DNA of 64,000 nt, taken from assembly GCF_033118175.1 (NCBI RefSeq), contig NC_083691.1:55208001-55272000 (forward strand), in the 5' to 3' direction. The stretch is from Dama dama. Lineage: Eukaryota; Chordata; Mammalia; Artiodactyla; Cervidae. Numbering within the stretch: the first letter of the stretch is position 1; each line of letters opens with the position of its first letter. Shown in pieces: positions 46,950-57,465 of the stretch. The position numbers and the translations under genes are program-made. A model generated the notes under the pieces. That model was not told where the DNA came from and did not search any database. It saw only the letters and a program-made list of their open reading frames with translations.

Positions 46950-47819
46950 ACTACTATATAGAATCAGAAATTTCATTCCTCTCAGAACAGGATGGCAATG
47001 AGCTCCCCTGTCAGTAAAGAGCTTTCAGTGTTATTAATTACAATTCTGGTGACTAAAAGAAAGCCGCAGCTCTTTTCATTGATTTTACATGATCCCTGGG
47101 TTTTTTATTTCCCCACCTCTTTGTGCCATTCCTTCTATTTATCCTTTCGTCTCTTTCTCTTTCTCCCTCTCTCTCCTTCTCCTCACATATACATTCTTAA
47201 ACACCTTCTGTGACTCAGACTCTCAGTGATAAAGCCTGAGCAAAATTGACCACCTTCTTATTGTCATGGGGCTTACAAATCTAATTGAGAGTTGAGACAT
47301 TCATCAAATAATCCCCAAATCTGTAATTTCAAAGAGCACTGAGTGCCATGTAGAAAAAGAGAGGACTCTGTGAGAAATCTGTGTGGGTGAACATTTCATC
47401 CAGAAAGAGGCAGCTGAAGGCTACATCCAGGAAACAGCAGCTGAGCTGAGATGGGAATGATGGGGAACAATTAGCCAGGCATCTCCCCTCACATAGAGCT
47501 CTGGGTGGGCAGAGACCCAGACTGTCATAGCACCAATCCTGAGTCTGCTGGACAGAAATGCTCATAAATAGTTGTGGGAAGAAAGGATCGTGTGAAAAAT
47601 ATAAATCAGTGAAAATGTGCTCTGCTTTGTGCTGTGCGTAATCAATTAAGAAATTTAACTGTTAATAGTTCAAAGAAATTCAAAGCAGAAGACAGAGAGG
47701 GGAAAGTGGCACAAATGAGGTTAAAGAAATAGCAGCTAAATCACACTGAGGCCTGTAAGGGTAGGTAGGGATTTGGCTCTTTATCCTCACACAACAATTG
47801 GAAGCCACTGAAGGGTTCT
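46950..47819. other. Gene-free, old-repeat-like
   Basis: 47250-47810 has the feel of an old mammalian repeat (ATTGGAAGCCACTGAAGGGT) but I cannot name it. Confidence 0.4.
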
Positions 47820-48010
47820 TTTTTTACTGCTGTGCTAAAGACTCTACTTGCGTGATTTTGTTTAATCCTTGATGCAATTCTATGATAGTACAATTATTAT
47901 CCCAATTTTACAGTCTGAGGACTCCGAGGTTTAGAGAAGGTAAGTTGTTTGCTCAACACTGTTAATAAGTGGCAGAGGCTTGACTCCAAAACCCCTACTC
48001 TTAACCATTA
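47820..48010 (+). mobile_element. MIR SINE
   Basis: TATTATCCCAATTTTACAGT, AGAGAAGGTAAGTTGTTTGC and AAGTGGCAGAGGCTTGACTC. Confidence 0.7.
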
Positions 48011-49429
48011 AAGTACAGATGCTAGCAACAAGAAGGAGGAGGTAAGCAAGTATGAACAGCTGATTCTAATCTCCTTGGAAGGAATAGTCTCACTGTGGAG
48101 TTGGTAGCATAGGGGTATATAAAGGCTTAATGACCTAATAACTGAATTTAATCCCCTTGTTCTGAGTCCATATTAATCAAATAACTTTCTGATTATATTC
48201 TGGATTCCCCTATAGATTCTTCTACTGGAAGATCATGCACTGACCAGCCTACACAGGCAACTTGTTTCCGTTGCAAATTTTATTACATATTGTAAGCTAA
48301 CTGGCATTCTGCTTTAAAAAAAAAAAAAAAAGGTGAAATACTCTAAAACAAACAATAAATTATGAAAGTCTTTGTTTTTCCACGAAGTTAGTCTGAAAAA
48401 TATAAACCAATAAAACAGCATATATATTGTCTCTTTTGTGATTTAGCCTTGTTCCCTGCTTCGAGGGAACATGGATGTGGTCACAAAGTCTAAAGATAAG
48501 CCCCCTTTTTAAGTTCTTTGTCAGAATCCCTAGTGCTTCCATTGTTTCCCAAACAGCAAACCGCCTCCCCCTTGCCTCTTGAAAACCGAAGAGAGGCTTG
48601 TTCTTCCGAACTTCCCTAATTCTCTGAGCCGCAAGCAGCTGGAGCTGCTGCAAGGGGTCTTATTCATCTCCCAAGGGTAACAAGCATCTTATCCTAGAAG
48701 CAGGCGCTTTCCTAATAACATCATTAAACCCAATGTTCACGCGCTCGGGGTCACCGCAACAGCAGCAGCCACCCCCCCCTCCACCCCCCATCCTCGGCCC
48801 CCTCCCGGCCCTGCACCGTGTCCGCTGCCCCAAGGGCGGGAGGAAGTGACACGGGCCCACCCGCCACTTGTGGGTCTTTCCAAACGGGAGCCATGAAGCC
48901 GGTCCCCGACTCCCTGCTCCTCGCTGGCTCAAGTTTGGTTTTGTTCTTTTTTCTTTCCCTAGAATTCCTTTAATGGGCAAAATTGGCACACACGCAGGTG
49001 GACATTATATAAAGTGAAAGCTTCGGGAAACACCATTCGTTTCACCTTGATCTGCTGAATCACATACAAGGGCGAAAGAGACTCCCCCCGCCCCCACCCC
49101 CCCACCGATATTCAACAGTCTCTTGCACAGAAAACTGAAACGACCCTCTAAACATCGACTCTTTTTGTCCCCTCCAAGACATTAAAGTCAGCAAGTGCAA
49201 GGTCAGCCTCGTGAGCAGCCTCCTTTCTCGGAGGACAGGCTGGAGCCCAAGAGGCCGAGCGCAGCCTCTGCCGTAGGGTCTGTAAGGCCTCTCTCCAAAA
49301 CTCTAGCGCAGAGGGCGGCAGTCGTTAAAATTGATGCCAGAACTCTCGTTATTCCATTTTTCGGCCATTTTCATCACAGAACCATTAACTAAGACATTGC
49401 TAGCAACTGGACGGCCCCCCGCAGGACTG
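48011..49429. other. MAT2A upstream region
   Basis: Unique sequence that becomes GC-rich from about 48720. C-runs lie at 48770-48790 and 49087-49104. On the minus strand AATAAA occurs near 48280. The two minus-strand frames (48360-48653, 48660-48989) are probably non-coding. Confidence 0.5.
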
Positions 49430-49930
49430 CCAGCCGCCGGCAGCTCGCAGGGAGGGGAGGCACAAGGCCGCGCGAAGGCTCGTACGCTGACCGGCCAAGA
49501 TGGCCACTTTCACGTGGCTGTGGGCCACCAGGCTCCCCGTCACCCGGGCATCCCCAGGCAGGGCAGCCGGAAAGACCCTCGGGCAGAGCCAGAGGACAAA
49601 ACCCTCGTCGATTCCCTAGGCCACCGCTGGGGGACGCGACCTTGCGGCCAGACAGCCGGGCCAACGGTCGGGAGGGAGGTGCCATGTCACAGCACAGGGG
49701 AGCAGGCCCATTAAGCCCTTGTTTGTCGTCCTCCCCCGCGGCTCATGGAAGAGTACAGTGACCCTGTACTCTTGTCTTTTCCCCCACCTCTTGTTTTTAG
49801 TGCTTAAGATGGCGAATAGTCGCAGGAGGGGCGCGTTACCCCCGCTCCCTCCCCCTGCCCGGGACAGTGGTTCGGCCCGAGCTCCTCTCTGCGCACCGCC
49901 CCTTCCTTCTTCCCGCGTCCCCGCGCGAGT

Positions 49931-50025
49931 GGCGCATTGGCGCCGGGCGCCGAGGGGCGGGGCTCGGCTCGGGCGCGCGCAGGCCCCGTGTATAAATACT
50001 GGGCCGCGCCGCCCGCCGCCTCGTT
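49931..50025 (+). promoter_or_regulatory. MAT2A: MAT2A core promoter: inverted CCAAT, GC box, TATA box
   Basis: An inverted CCAAT box (ATTGG at 49936-49940) is followed by a GC box (GGGGCGGGGC at 49954-49963) and a TATA box (TATAAATA at 49991-49998). Transcription should begin about 25-32 bases downstream of the TATA box, near 50020-50030, giving a 5' UTR of roughly 115-125 bases. A TATA box inside a CpG island is seen directly; the start site is inferred. Confidence 0.8.
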
Positions 50026-50142
50026 CGCTCCGCGCCGCCAGCCTGAGCTAAATAGACTGCTGTCTTCTGCTCGCGCACTTCGCAGTGGTCTTGCGGCTCC
50101 CTTTTCTTCTCTACGCCACTTTCACTTACCACCACCACCACC

Positions 50143-50233
50143 ATGAACGGGCAGCTCAACGGCTTCCACGACGCGTTCATCGAGGAGGGCACGTTCCTCT
50201 TTACCTCCGAGTCCGTGGGGGAAGGCCACCCAG
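50143..50233 (+). CDS. MAT2A: MAT2A exon 1, coding part
   Basis: Residues 1-30 plus the first base of D31. It ends at a GTGAGG donor inside the GHPDK motif, which intron 1 (2131 bp) splits. Confidence 0.96.
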
Positions 50234-53200
50234 GTGAGGTGACGGGCCCTGGAGCCAAGCGAGGGTCGGGGTGCGGGATCGGACCTGGCTGGTAGGACCC
50301 GCTAGCCGCGGTGTCCACGTCAGTGACTCTCTCCCGGCTGGTGGTGGGAAGAGCGGCGGCCGCGCGCCTTCCTCGTGGCGCCGCCGGTGCTGAGCGCGTG
50401 GCCGCCGCTCCCTCCCCCGCTTCTCTTCCTCTCTTCCCATCCGGCCGCGCGCCCCGGCATGCGGAAGATTCCAGAAAACGAGAAGGGCGGGGGCCGCGGC
50501 CGCTCGTGCTCCTGCCGAGGAGGGCTCTATTTCCTCCTCTCCGCCCCGCATGCCGACCCACCTCGAGTGGGTGACCCGCCCCGCGTGCTCGCGTCCGGCC
50601 CGCGGGAGCGCGCGCCCCGCATTGCAGCCGCAACCACGTGTCTGCCGCATGTGGCTTCTGGGCGAGGGAGCCGGCCGGTTTGCAGAGCGCGGCCCAGGCC
50701 TCGGGGAGTCCGCGCTCCCCATTAATTGCTTGGCTACGGTGAAGGATACGACATGCCCTTAGCCGGTATATGGTCTGGCGTCAAGGTGACAGCCTCCAAC
50801 TAAATATAGCGCTTGTCGGAGGAGCCCTGCCTTATTTGGATCGCGCGTGAAAGGGACAGGAAACATGAATTGAGTGCGAGGCGCCATTGCGATGGGGCTG
50901 ACCGTTAAGCAGGGTTTTACTGCACACGTCCTACGGGCTTTGTCCAGCGGTCCGCCATTACGGGGATCAATTTACACGCGAAGGAGTGAAGCAATACCAA
51001 GGGACTTTCGGTCGCAGCCTGAAAACCTCGTATGGTGAAGATTACAATTTTACTAGTCTGATCCAGATCTTTCTTAGGATGACCACAATGACAGATGTCG
51101 TCTGATGGCTTAAGGAGCCATTTCTCTCTAGTAAGCATACTGTGCCGATGGTGAACCACCACGAGCAACCTAGTGGTCTACGGGAGGACAGACCCTGAGG
51201 TCCTAGTGAGTGATGGTCAGATGTGGTGTGGTGGTTTTGTTTGTATTTTCCCAGTGCTGGGAACATGTGTGTTTGACCCACCTTTTATTAAGTTAAAGCT
51301 GCAGGCGTTCGAAAATGTTTGGATTGTTTTGGCCTATGGGATGAGTGCGGTACACGTTTTACTTAAGATTTTTTTGGATGGTTATAGAAAATTTAGGAAA
51401 GTAATAATTGGGGAGCTGTATAGATGAGTGGAATATCAAGAATACATTTGGGTATTTTCCAGCCTACTCAGCTTTTGATCCTGGATTACTTAACACAGAA
51501 TCAAATTGTTGCGGATAATCAAATTGTTATCCCTTTTGTTCGTGAAGTGTCCTTGCTTTCATCATTTAACTCTTTAAGTGACATTTTCTCTCACTTCCTT
51601 AATTGGTGTTCCTTAGAGGATCATGGAGAAATTGATAAACAGACCACACTTTGCCTTAGATTTATAATGAGAATTTTAAACTTGGGGGGATAAATGTAAG
51701 TATTGTTGTCTTTGAAAATTAACACGGTAAAGATAAATGTTCCTTGTTTTGCTTTTGATTGGAAGAAAGCCACTTTCTGTTTCTACTTTGATTTGAATCT
51801 CCGGTATGTGGCTGTTCTGTATAACAATGAAAATTGGTTTTGCCTGGGAACTTTAGTTTTTCAAAATGTTTGAAATAGTGGAAAGACGGGACTGATGTCC
51901 TTGTTGTATTAAACATGCTAGGTGTTCCGCTGGCTTACCTGTATTGCTGATCTTGTACAGCTATAGTAAAAAACCAGGGTGTCAAGTTTGGAAACATGTA
52001 TCACTGTATCCAGCATTCTTCAGGAAAACGGTTTCTGCATAAGGAATGCTTTACTTAGATGGCAGTTAGGTATGCTATTGAAAATGGTTAAATTGATAAC
52101 TTTTATGTTATATAGGTTTTGCCACAATTTGTAGGGGGTAGGGTGGGGTGCTGTGCTGTGCCAAGGGCATGTGGGATAGAGCCCTTGCCCCCTCCTGTGG
52201 AATAGTGGAGTCCTAACCACAGCATGGAGGGAATCCCTGCCACAGTTTTAGAAGAAAGCATTCACAAAGATCTTAACAGCTATAGTTATAGGGAGGGAGG
52301 CATGACATACTTATATTAGTAGTAAATTAAAGAAATTGAGCCAGGAATTTTTTTTTCCCCCCAGATAAGATCTGTGACCAGATCAGTGATGCTGTCCTTG
52401 ATGCCCACCTTCAGCAGGACCCTGATGCCAAAGTGGCTTGTGGTAGGTTCAGAACACTTCTCATATGATGAAAAAATAGCATGAAAATTAACTTTATAAA
52501 GTGATGTTTGAGTGTGAACATCTCTTTTATTAGAAACTGTTGCTAAGACTGGAATGATCCTTCTTGCTGGGGAAATTACGTCCAGAGCTGCTGTTGACTA
52601 CCAGAAAGTGGTTCGTGAAACCATTAAACACATTGGATATGATGATTCTTCCAAAGGTATGTTTTAATGAGTTAACTTTCTAACCTCATTTTTTTCAGAT
52701 ATTTTCTTCAGTCCTCTTTAGCTCTATTTTATTGAGTGTTCCTGGGAATATTTCATTCCACCTGTATACTTTTACTGTACTTTTGTTCTGGCCCTATGCT
52801 TTTCTCTAAAAGTACTACATTTAGGTATATTTTATTTCTTTAGCAGCATTTAGAGTTCCAGATAATTGTTGGAAATTTAAAAATATTGCTATGGCCCTTA
52901 AAAAAACACATTGTTTTGTTTATAGGATTTGACTACAAGACGTGTAATGTGTTAGTGGCCTTGGAGCAACAGTCACCAGATATTGCTCAAGGTGTTCATC
53001 TTGACCGAAACGAGGAAGACATTGGTGCAGGAGACCAGGTATCTTGGTAGACATCTGTTTGCATCTCTTCTTCTAACAAATTTTGAAGCTTGGATTGATT
53101 GCATTGGTGACTTTTCCTTTTATAGGGTTTGATGTTTGGTTATGCCACTGATGAAACTGAGGAATGTATGCCTTTAACCATTGTCTTAGCACACAAGCTC

Positions 53201-55135
53201 AATGCCAAACTGGCTGAACTACGCCGGAATGGCACTTTGCCTTGGTTACGCCCAGATTCTAAAACTCAAGTAAGTGATGAACATCGTAAACCTACACCCA
53301 TTAACACTGGCACAGGACATCAGTAAGGTGGTTTGATTAAAGCTAAGAGAAGAATAGCATTTGTTCTCTGTACTGTAATGTAGGGTAGGGAACCAAGAAC
53401 AAAGCTATTGTTTAGTAGACTGATGTTCTGATGTTTGGCTTTCAAGGTGACTGTGCAGTATATGCAGGATCGAGGTGCTGTGCTTCCCATCAGAGTCCAC
53501 ACAATTGTTATATCTGTTCAGCATGATGAAGAAGTTTGTCTTGATGAGATGAGAGATGCCCTAAAGGAGAAAGTCATCAAAGCTGTCGTACCTGCAAAGT
53601 ACCTTGATGAGGACACAATCTATCATCTACAGCCAAGTGGCAGATTTGTTATTGGTGGCCCTCAGGTAAGGCCTTACAATTTCAGTTTAATTTGCCTTTT
53701 TTTTTTTTTTTAAATCTGTCATGGTTACTTGGAAAAACCTGGCTACTTTCCACCTTTTTCCTAGGTTTTTTGAAGCCTGCGTGTGAATCTTCTGAGGATG
53801 TTTGCCAAGTGATACTGAATAAGCATTTAACAGGCAGGCCTGATCTAGAACCACTGGAAAGGATTGGGCATAAAGTAACTTAAATTCTGTAATTTCAGGG
53901 TGATGCTGGTTTGACTGGCCGGAAGATCATTGTGGACACTTATGGTGGTTGGGGAGCTCATGGAGGAGGTGCCTTTTCAGGAAAGGATTATACCAAGGTG
54001 GACCGTTCAGCTGCTTATGCTGCTCGTTGGGTGGCAAAATCCCTTGTTAAAGGAGGTCTGTGCAGAAGGGTTCTTGTTCAGGTATATATTTTTCTATTAC
54101 TCGGTTCACTAAAAGGTGTGTAAGTGGGAGGATGTTTAGCAGTTAACTACTTGTCTTTTTTTTATACCAGTCTGTTACACAGTGTGTGGGTCTTTTGCTG
54201 ATTCTTAATGATATTTAAATTCTTTTAGGTCTCTTATGCTATTGGAGTATCTCATCCATTGTCTATCTCCATTTTCCATTATGGCACCTCTCAGAAGAGT
54301 GAGAGAGAGCTATTAGAGATTGTGAAGAAGAATTTTGACCTCCGCCCTGGGGTCATTGTCAGGTAAAGATGGTAAAGCCTATTGCTAGTGAAAAACATTG
54401 AGGGTGTGGGTGTGTATATATTTGATATATTCAAATCTTGGAAGGTGAAGGTGTGAAGGAAGACTCAAGTGGGGAAACATCTTAATTCCTAGAATGTGTT
54501 AATATCTTAGAAAATTGCCTTCAGTAGAGGCTTAAATTATTAGGAAGAATCTAAAATTCTAGTGCTCCATGGCTTAGACTAACCACCCTAGAAAAGTTTT
54601 CCACATTTGATACAGACTTGTGCTCCTGTTACCTGAGGGATGTTTACTTAAAAGAATTTTTAGTACAGATAAATGGGATGTACATGGCTGTTATAAAGAA
54701 AATAACCTTGGTAGGGTGTGGGCATGGGACCTTGGTAAGTATTCCATGACTTTAGATGAGTTTTTGATACTTGAAATTTCTCCAAATAATGACAAGTTTT
54801 CATATTTGTTGAGCCAGGGACGGAAAAACGAGAACTATAGTTACTGATAAGGACTGTGCAAGGAGTTTTGGACACCAGGGAAGTAACAAATACTTTTGCC
54901 ACAAACTTCTTTCCTAGCATACCCCAGAGAACTGAACTCATTTGCCAGAAGTCTTGAAAATGAGTCTTGCTGATTGTTTTGCTTTACTTTAATTGAATGC
55001 TACATATTAAGTTACGGACTTGTATATTCCAGGGATCTGGATCTGAAGAAGCCAATTTATCAGAGGACTGCAGCCTATGGCCACTTTGGTAGGGACAGCT
55101 TCCCATGGGAAGTGCCCAAAAAGCTTAAATATTGA
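50143..55135 (+). CDS. MAT2A: S-adenosylmethionine synthetase isoform type-2, nine coding exons, complete
   Basis: Catalytic subunit of methionine adenosyltransferase II, which makes S-adenosylmethionine from methionine and ATP in the cytosol and nucleus of most non-liver cells. Coding exons: 50143-50233, 52365-52442, 52534-52656, 52926-53038, 53126-53269, 53447-53665, 53899-54081, 54229-54362, 55033-55135. They sum to 1188 bases, 395 codons plus TGA, the family's usual length, and every intron is GT-AG with matching phase. Visible family motifs are GHPDK (split across intron 1), GAGDQG at residues 131-136 and GGGAFSGKD at 278-286. The start is the only ATG that begins the known MNGQLNGF N terminus. 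Compared with the human protein as I remember it, D10, T86 and I87 differ. It is convergent with GGCX. Regulation is likely through intron 8 retention and the 3' UTR hairpins. Confidence 0.98.
52131..52238 (-). mobile_element. CHR-type SINE fragment in MAT2A intron 1
   Basis: Degenerate tRNA-derived SINE in reverse orientation, with a near-perfect 11-bp duplication at its ends: TGCCACAATTT at 52120-52130 and TGCCACAGTTT at 52239-52249. Confidence 0.65.
52365..52442 (+). CDS. MAT2A: MAT2A exon 2
   Basis: Completes D31 and encodes K32 to C56 with the first base of E57. A pyrimidine-rich acceptor ends in CCAG and the donor is GTAGG. Confidence 0.96.
52534..52656 (+). CDS. MAT2A: MAT2A exon 3
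   Basis: Residues 57-97, including the active-site-lining segment GEITSRAAVD. It holds T86 and I87, which are Ala-Val in the human protein as I recall it. Confidence 0.96.
52926..53038 (+). CDS. MAT2A: MAT2A exon 4
   Basis: Residues 98-135, covering the flexible gating-loop region (about 112-131) and the start of GAGDQG. It ends in phase 0 at CAG|GTATCT. Confidence 0.96.
53126..53269 (+). CDS. MAT2A: MAT2A exon 5
   Basis: Residues 136-183, from the last Gly of GAGDQG to K181-T182-Q183. Exactly 48 codons, with a TATAG acceptor and GTAAGT donor. Confidence 0.96.
53447..53665 (+). CDS. MAT2A: MAT2A exon 6
   Basis: Residues 184-256, the central domain ending GGPQ. 73 codons in phase 0, with a TTTCAAG acceptor and GTAAGG donor. 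Confidence 0.96.
53899..54081 (+). CDS. MAT2A: MAT2A exon 7
   Basis: Residues 257-317. It contains the glycine-rich GGGAFSGKD signature (278-286), which takes part in ATP/triphosphate binding in this family. Confidence 0.96.
54229..54362 (+). CDS. MAT2A: MAT2A exon 8
   Basis: Residues 318-361 plus two bases of R362. The donor AG|GTAAAG opens the 670-bp last intron. Confidence 0.96.
54363..55032 (+). promoter_or_regulatory. MAT2A: MAT2A last intron, candidate regulated retained intron
   Basis: A 670-bp GT-AG intron between exons 8 and 9. In human MAT2A this intron is retained in the nucleus when SAM is abundant and spliced when METTL16 dwells on hairpin 1. The position and the downstream hairpin are both present here; retention itself is inferred. 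Confidence 0.7.
55033..55135 (+). CDS. MAT2A: MAT2A exon 9, coding part
   Basis: Completes R362 and encodes the C terminus to Y395, then TGA at 55133-55135. The acceptor is TTCCAG. Confidence 0.96.
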
Positions 55136-55170
55136 AAGTGTTAGCCTTTTTTCCCCAGACTTGTTGGCGT

Positions 55171-55187
55171 AGGCTACAGAGAAGCCT
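55171..55187 (+). promoter_or_regulatory. METTL16 hairpin 1 of the MAT2A 3' UTR
   Basis: TACAGAGAA at 55175-55183 is closed by AGGC (55171-55174) pairing with GCCT (55184-55187). It lies 40 bases after the stop codon. In human MAT2A mRNA this hairpin position is the one tied to splicing of the last intron by METTL16. Confidence 0.9.
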
Positions 55188-55961
55188 TCAAGCTCTGCGG
55201 GAAAGGGCCCTTCTTCCTAAATTTTCCTGTCCTCTTTCAGCTCCTGATCAGTTGCAGTCACTCTATAGTCAATGACATGAATTTTAGCTTGTGTGGGGGA
55301 CTGTAAGTTGGGCTTGCTATTCTGTCCCTAGGTGTTTTGTTCACCATTATAATGAATTTAGTGAGCATAGGTGATCCGTGTAACTGCCTAGAAACAAATC
55401 AACAGCATTGTAGTAAATAATGCTTTGAAATTGAACCTTTGTGCCCTATCACCCAACCTTCTAAAATCCTAATTGCATTGACTCTCCCACCAAATGCTGA
55501 AAATGTCCTTGTAATGTGCACGTAAAGTACTTGTAGTTCCATGATAGCTTCTCGTCTGGCAATGCCACAGCCCTGTCAGCATGAATTTGTAATGTCTTGA
55601 GCTCTATTATGAATGTGAAGCCTTCCCTTATCCTCCCTATAACTTGATCCACTTCTAATTATGTAGCTCTTTGTCAGGGAGTGTTCCCTATCCAATCATT
55701 CTTGCATGTAACGCAAGTTCCAGTTGGAGCTCTAGCCTGACATAAAAAAAAAAAAAAGGCAGTTACCATTAAACCATCTCCCTGGTGCTTATGCTCTTAA
55801 TTGCCATCTCTTAAACAGCACCAAATCAGAATCTCTCCACTTTCAGCTGTCTTTTGGAGGACGTACGTAATAAGGTTTTTATTTAGTAAACCAATCCTAT
55901 GCATGGTTTCAGCACTAGCCAAACCACCAATTCCTAGCTCTAGAAAAACAGGCACTTGGCA

Positions 55962-55993
55962 CCCTTGTGATGTCATACAGAGAAGTCACAGGG
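55962..55993 (+). promoter_or_regulatory. METTL16 hairpin 2
   Basis: TACAGAGAA at 55976-55984. CCCTTGTGA (55962-55970) can pair with TCACAGGG (55986-55993), leaving the motif in the loop side. Confidence 0.85.
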
Positions 55994-56150
55994 CAGTACC
56001 TGAGGGTCTGTAGGTTGCACACTTTGGTACCAGATAACTTTTTTTTTTTTCTTTATAAGAAAGACTGAGTACTCCACACTGCACAAGAACTCCTCCCAGG
56101 GGTTTAACTTTGTTTTATTTTCAAAACCAGGTCCAATGAGCTTTCTGGAC

Positions 56151-56178
56151 AGCTGGTGTAGCTACAGAGAAACCAGCT
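56151..56178 (+). promoter_or_regulatory. METTL16 hairpin 3
   Basis: TACAGAGAA at 56163-56171, with AGCTGGT (56151-56157) pairing perfectly with ACCAGCT (56172-56178). Confidence 0.9.
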
Positions 56179-56267
56179 TCCTTCAGAGAGCAGTGCTTTT
56201 GGCGGGGAGGAGGAAATCCCTTCATACTTGAACATTTTCTAATTGCTTATTTATTGTATTCTGGGGT

Positions 56268-56291
56268 ATGGCGTAAGTACAGAGAAGCCAT
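56268..56291 (+). promoter_or_regulatory. METTL16 hairpin 4
   Basis: TACAGAGAA at 56278-56286, with ATGGC (56268-56272) pairing with GCCAT (56287-56291). Confidence 0.88.
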
Positions 56292-56374
56292 CACCTCAGA
56301 TGGCAGCTTTTAAAAGATTTTTTTTTCCTCAACACCATGATTCCTTTAACATGTTTCCAGCATTCCCAGGTAGG

Positions 56375-56401
56375 CCAAGGTGTCCTACAGAAAAACCTTG
56401 G
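56375..56401 (+). promoter_or_regulatory. METTL16 hairpin 5, variant loop
   Basis: The motif reads TACAGAAAA (56386-56394), the A form of the UACAGARAA consensus. CCAAGGT (56375-56381) pairs with ACCTTGG (56395-56401). Confidence 0.87.
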
Positions 56402-56483
56402 GTTAGACCTACAGGGGTTCTGGCTGGTGTTAACAGAAGGGAGGGCAGAGCTGGTGCAGCTGGCCATGGAGAAAGCTGACTTG

Positions 56484-56508
56484 GCTGGTGTGGTACAGAG
56501 AAGCCAGC
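56484..56508 (+). promoter_or_regulatory. METTL16 hairpin 6
   Basis: TACAGAGAA at 56494-56502, with GCTGG (56484-56488) pairing with CCAGC (56504-56508). Confidence 0.87.
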
Positions 56509-56627
56509 TTGTTTACATGCTTATTCCATGACTGCTTGCCCTAAGCAGAAAGTGCCTTTCAGGATCTATTTTTGGAGGTTTATTACGTATGTCTGGTTCT
56601 CAATTCCAACAGTTTAATGAAGATCTA

Positions 56628-56633
56628 AATAAA
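56628..56633 (+). terminator. MAT2A: MAT2A polyadenylation signal AATAAA
   Basis: Canonical AATAAA about 1.5 kb after the stop codon, followed by a T- and GT-rich stretch from 56652. This is the first canonical signal that fits the family's usual 3' UTR length. Confidence 0.85.
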
Positions 56634-56666
56634 ATGCTAGGTTCTACCTTACCTGTGTCCATTATT

Positions 56667-56767
56667 ATTTGTATTCTGGTGGTATGTGGGATGGTTTCCC
56701 AACCAGGGATTGAACGTGGACCTCTGCAGTGGAAGCACTGAATCCTGGCCACCAGGGAACTCTTCCC
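56667..56767 (-). mobile_element. CHR SINE just past the MAT2A poly(A) site
   Basis: CAACCAGGGATTGAACGTGG; flanked by TCCATTATT (56658-56666, 56768-56776). Confidence 0.75.
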
Positions 56768-56776
56768 TCCATTATT

Positions 56777-57465
56777 CTTAAGTGTTTCAGTATGAGTGTG
56801 AATTAAACATATTTTAACCCTGAGTAATTGTAATCCTACCCATGGTTTAGGGAAATCACTTCAACCTTGACTATAGGCCTGGCCTTTAAAAGGTTCATAA
56901 ATTGTATCCCTGACACTAAGAAGAAAGTTGAAGGTTTGTCCAGCACTGCCTTTTTTGGCCAACACAGTGGGCAAAATTCATGTCTTATTACAACAGCCAT
57001 TTCTGCACTATCAGCAGTGCTTTAAAGGCATAAAAACCATTAAAATGAGTATCATGTGAGAAAAGTGGTATTTTAAACCTATTTCCAGTGTTTTGAAAAT
57101 GTAAAAACAATTTGCTGTCTTAAGTTCCCCTTGTATATAAATGGGTTAAAGGCTACAAGTTACGTGCTACAGTTTGAAAAGTATTTTTAAACAACTGAGG
57201 GACCAGTTTCTCATACAATAGATAAAATTTAAAACTGCAGTGAGGATGTGTATTCTGAATTTGTTGCAGTTATGCAGAATACTCATCAACCAGCTCTTGA
57301 ACCATCCTTTCTTGAGCTGCATGGCCCATGTATACACCAGCAAATATGAAATCAAATGGTTGAAATGCTTTACTGTTGCAAATGAGGCCCAAGCAATGGC
57401 TGCTTGTATCTGTTTGCCTGGAGGGCTAAAAGTTTAGAAACATTTGGGAGGAAAGGCAAGCTTAA
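56777..57465. other. Intergenic sequence after MAT2A
   Basis: No gene or clear repeat. Confidence 0.45.

Larger units (their letters stand above)
49430..50720. promoter_or_regulatory. CpG island over the MAT2A promoter and first exon
   Basis: This stretch is strikingly rich in G, C and CpG compared with the AT-rich flanks. It covers the promoter, 5' UTR, exon 1 and the start of intron 1 of MAT2A. Its long minus-strand open frames are by-products of the base composition. Borders are judged by eye. Confidence 0.85.
55136..56650 (+). other. MAT2A: MAT2A 3' untranslated region
   Basis: Runs from the stop codon to the predicted cleavage site after AATAAA at 56628-56633. It holds six METTL16-type hairpins spread over about 1.3 kb: one near the stop codon, five between 55960 and 56510. 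Confidence 0.85.

Noticed and set aside
1..48000. CRISPR arrays, operons, prophages or other prokaryotic systems
   Set aside because: The window is plainly mammalian nuclear DNA; repeated units here are dispersed retroposons without regular spacing.
48360..48989. Two adjacent minus-strand frames upstream of MAT2A
   Set aside because: No domain, a run of Gly and Cys from a simple C/G tract, and no splice or start context. Better seen as part of a possible non-coding transcript.
49836..50722. Minus-strand open frames of 265 and 173 codons in the MAT2A CpG island
   Set aside because: They are Arg/Pro/Gly/Ala-rich, overlap each other and the MAT2A promoter and exon 1, and reflect few stops in GC-rich DNA.
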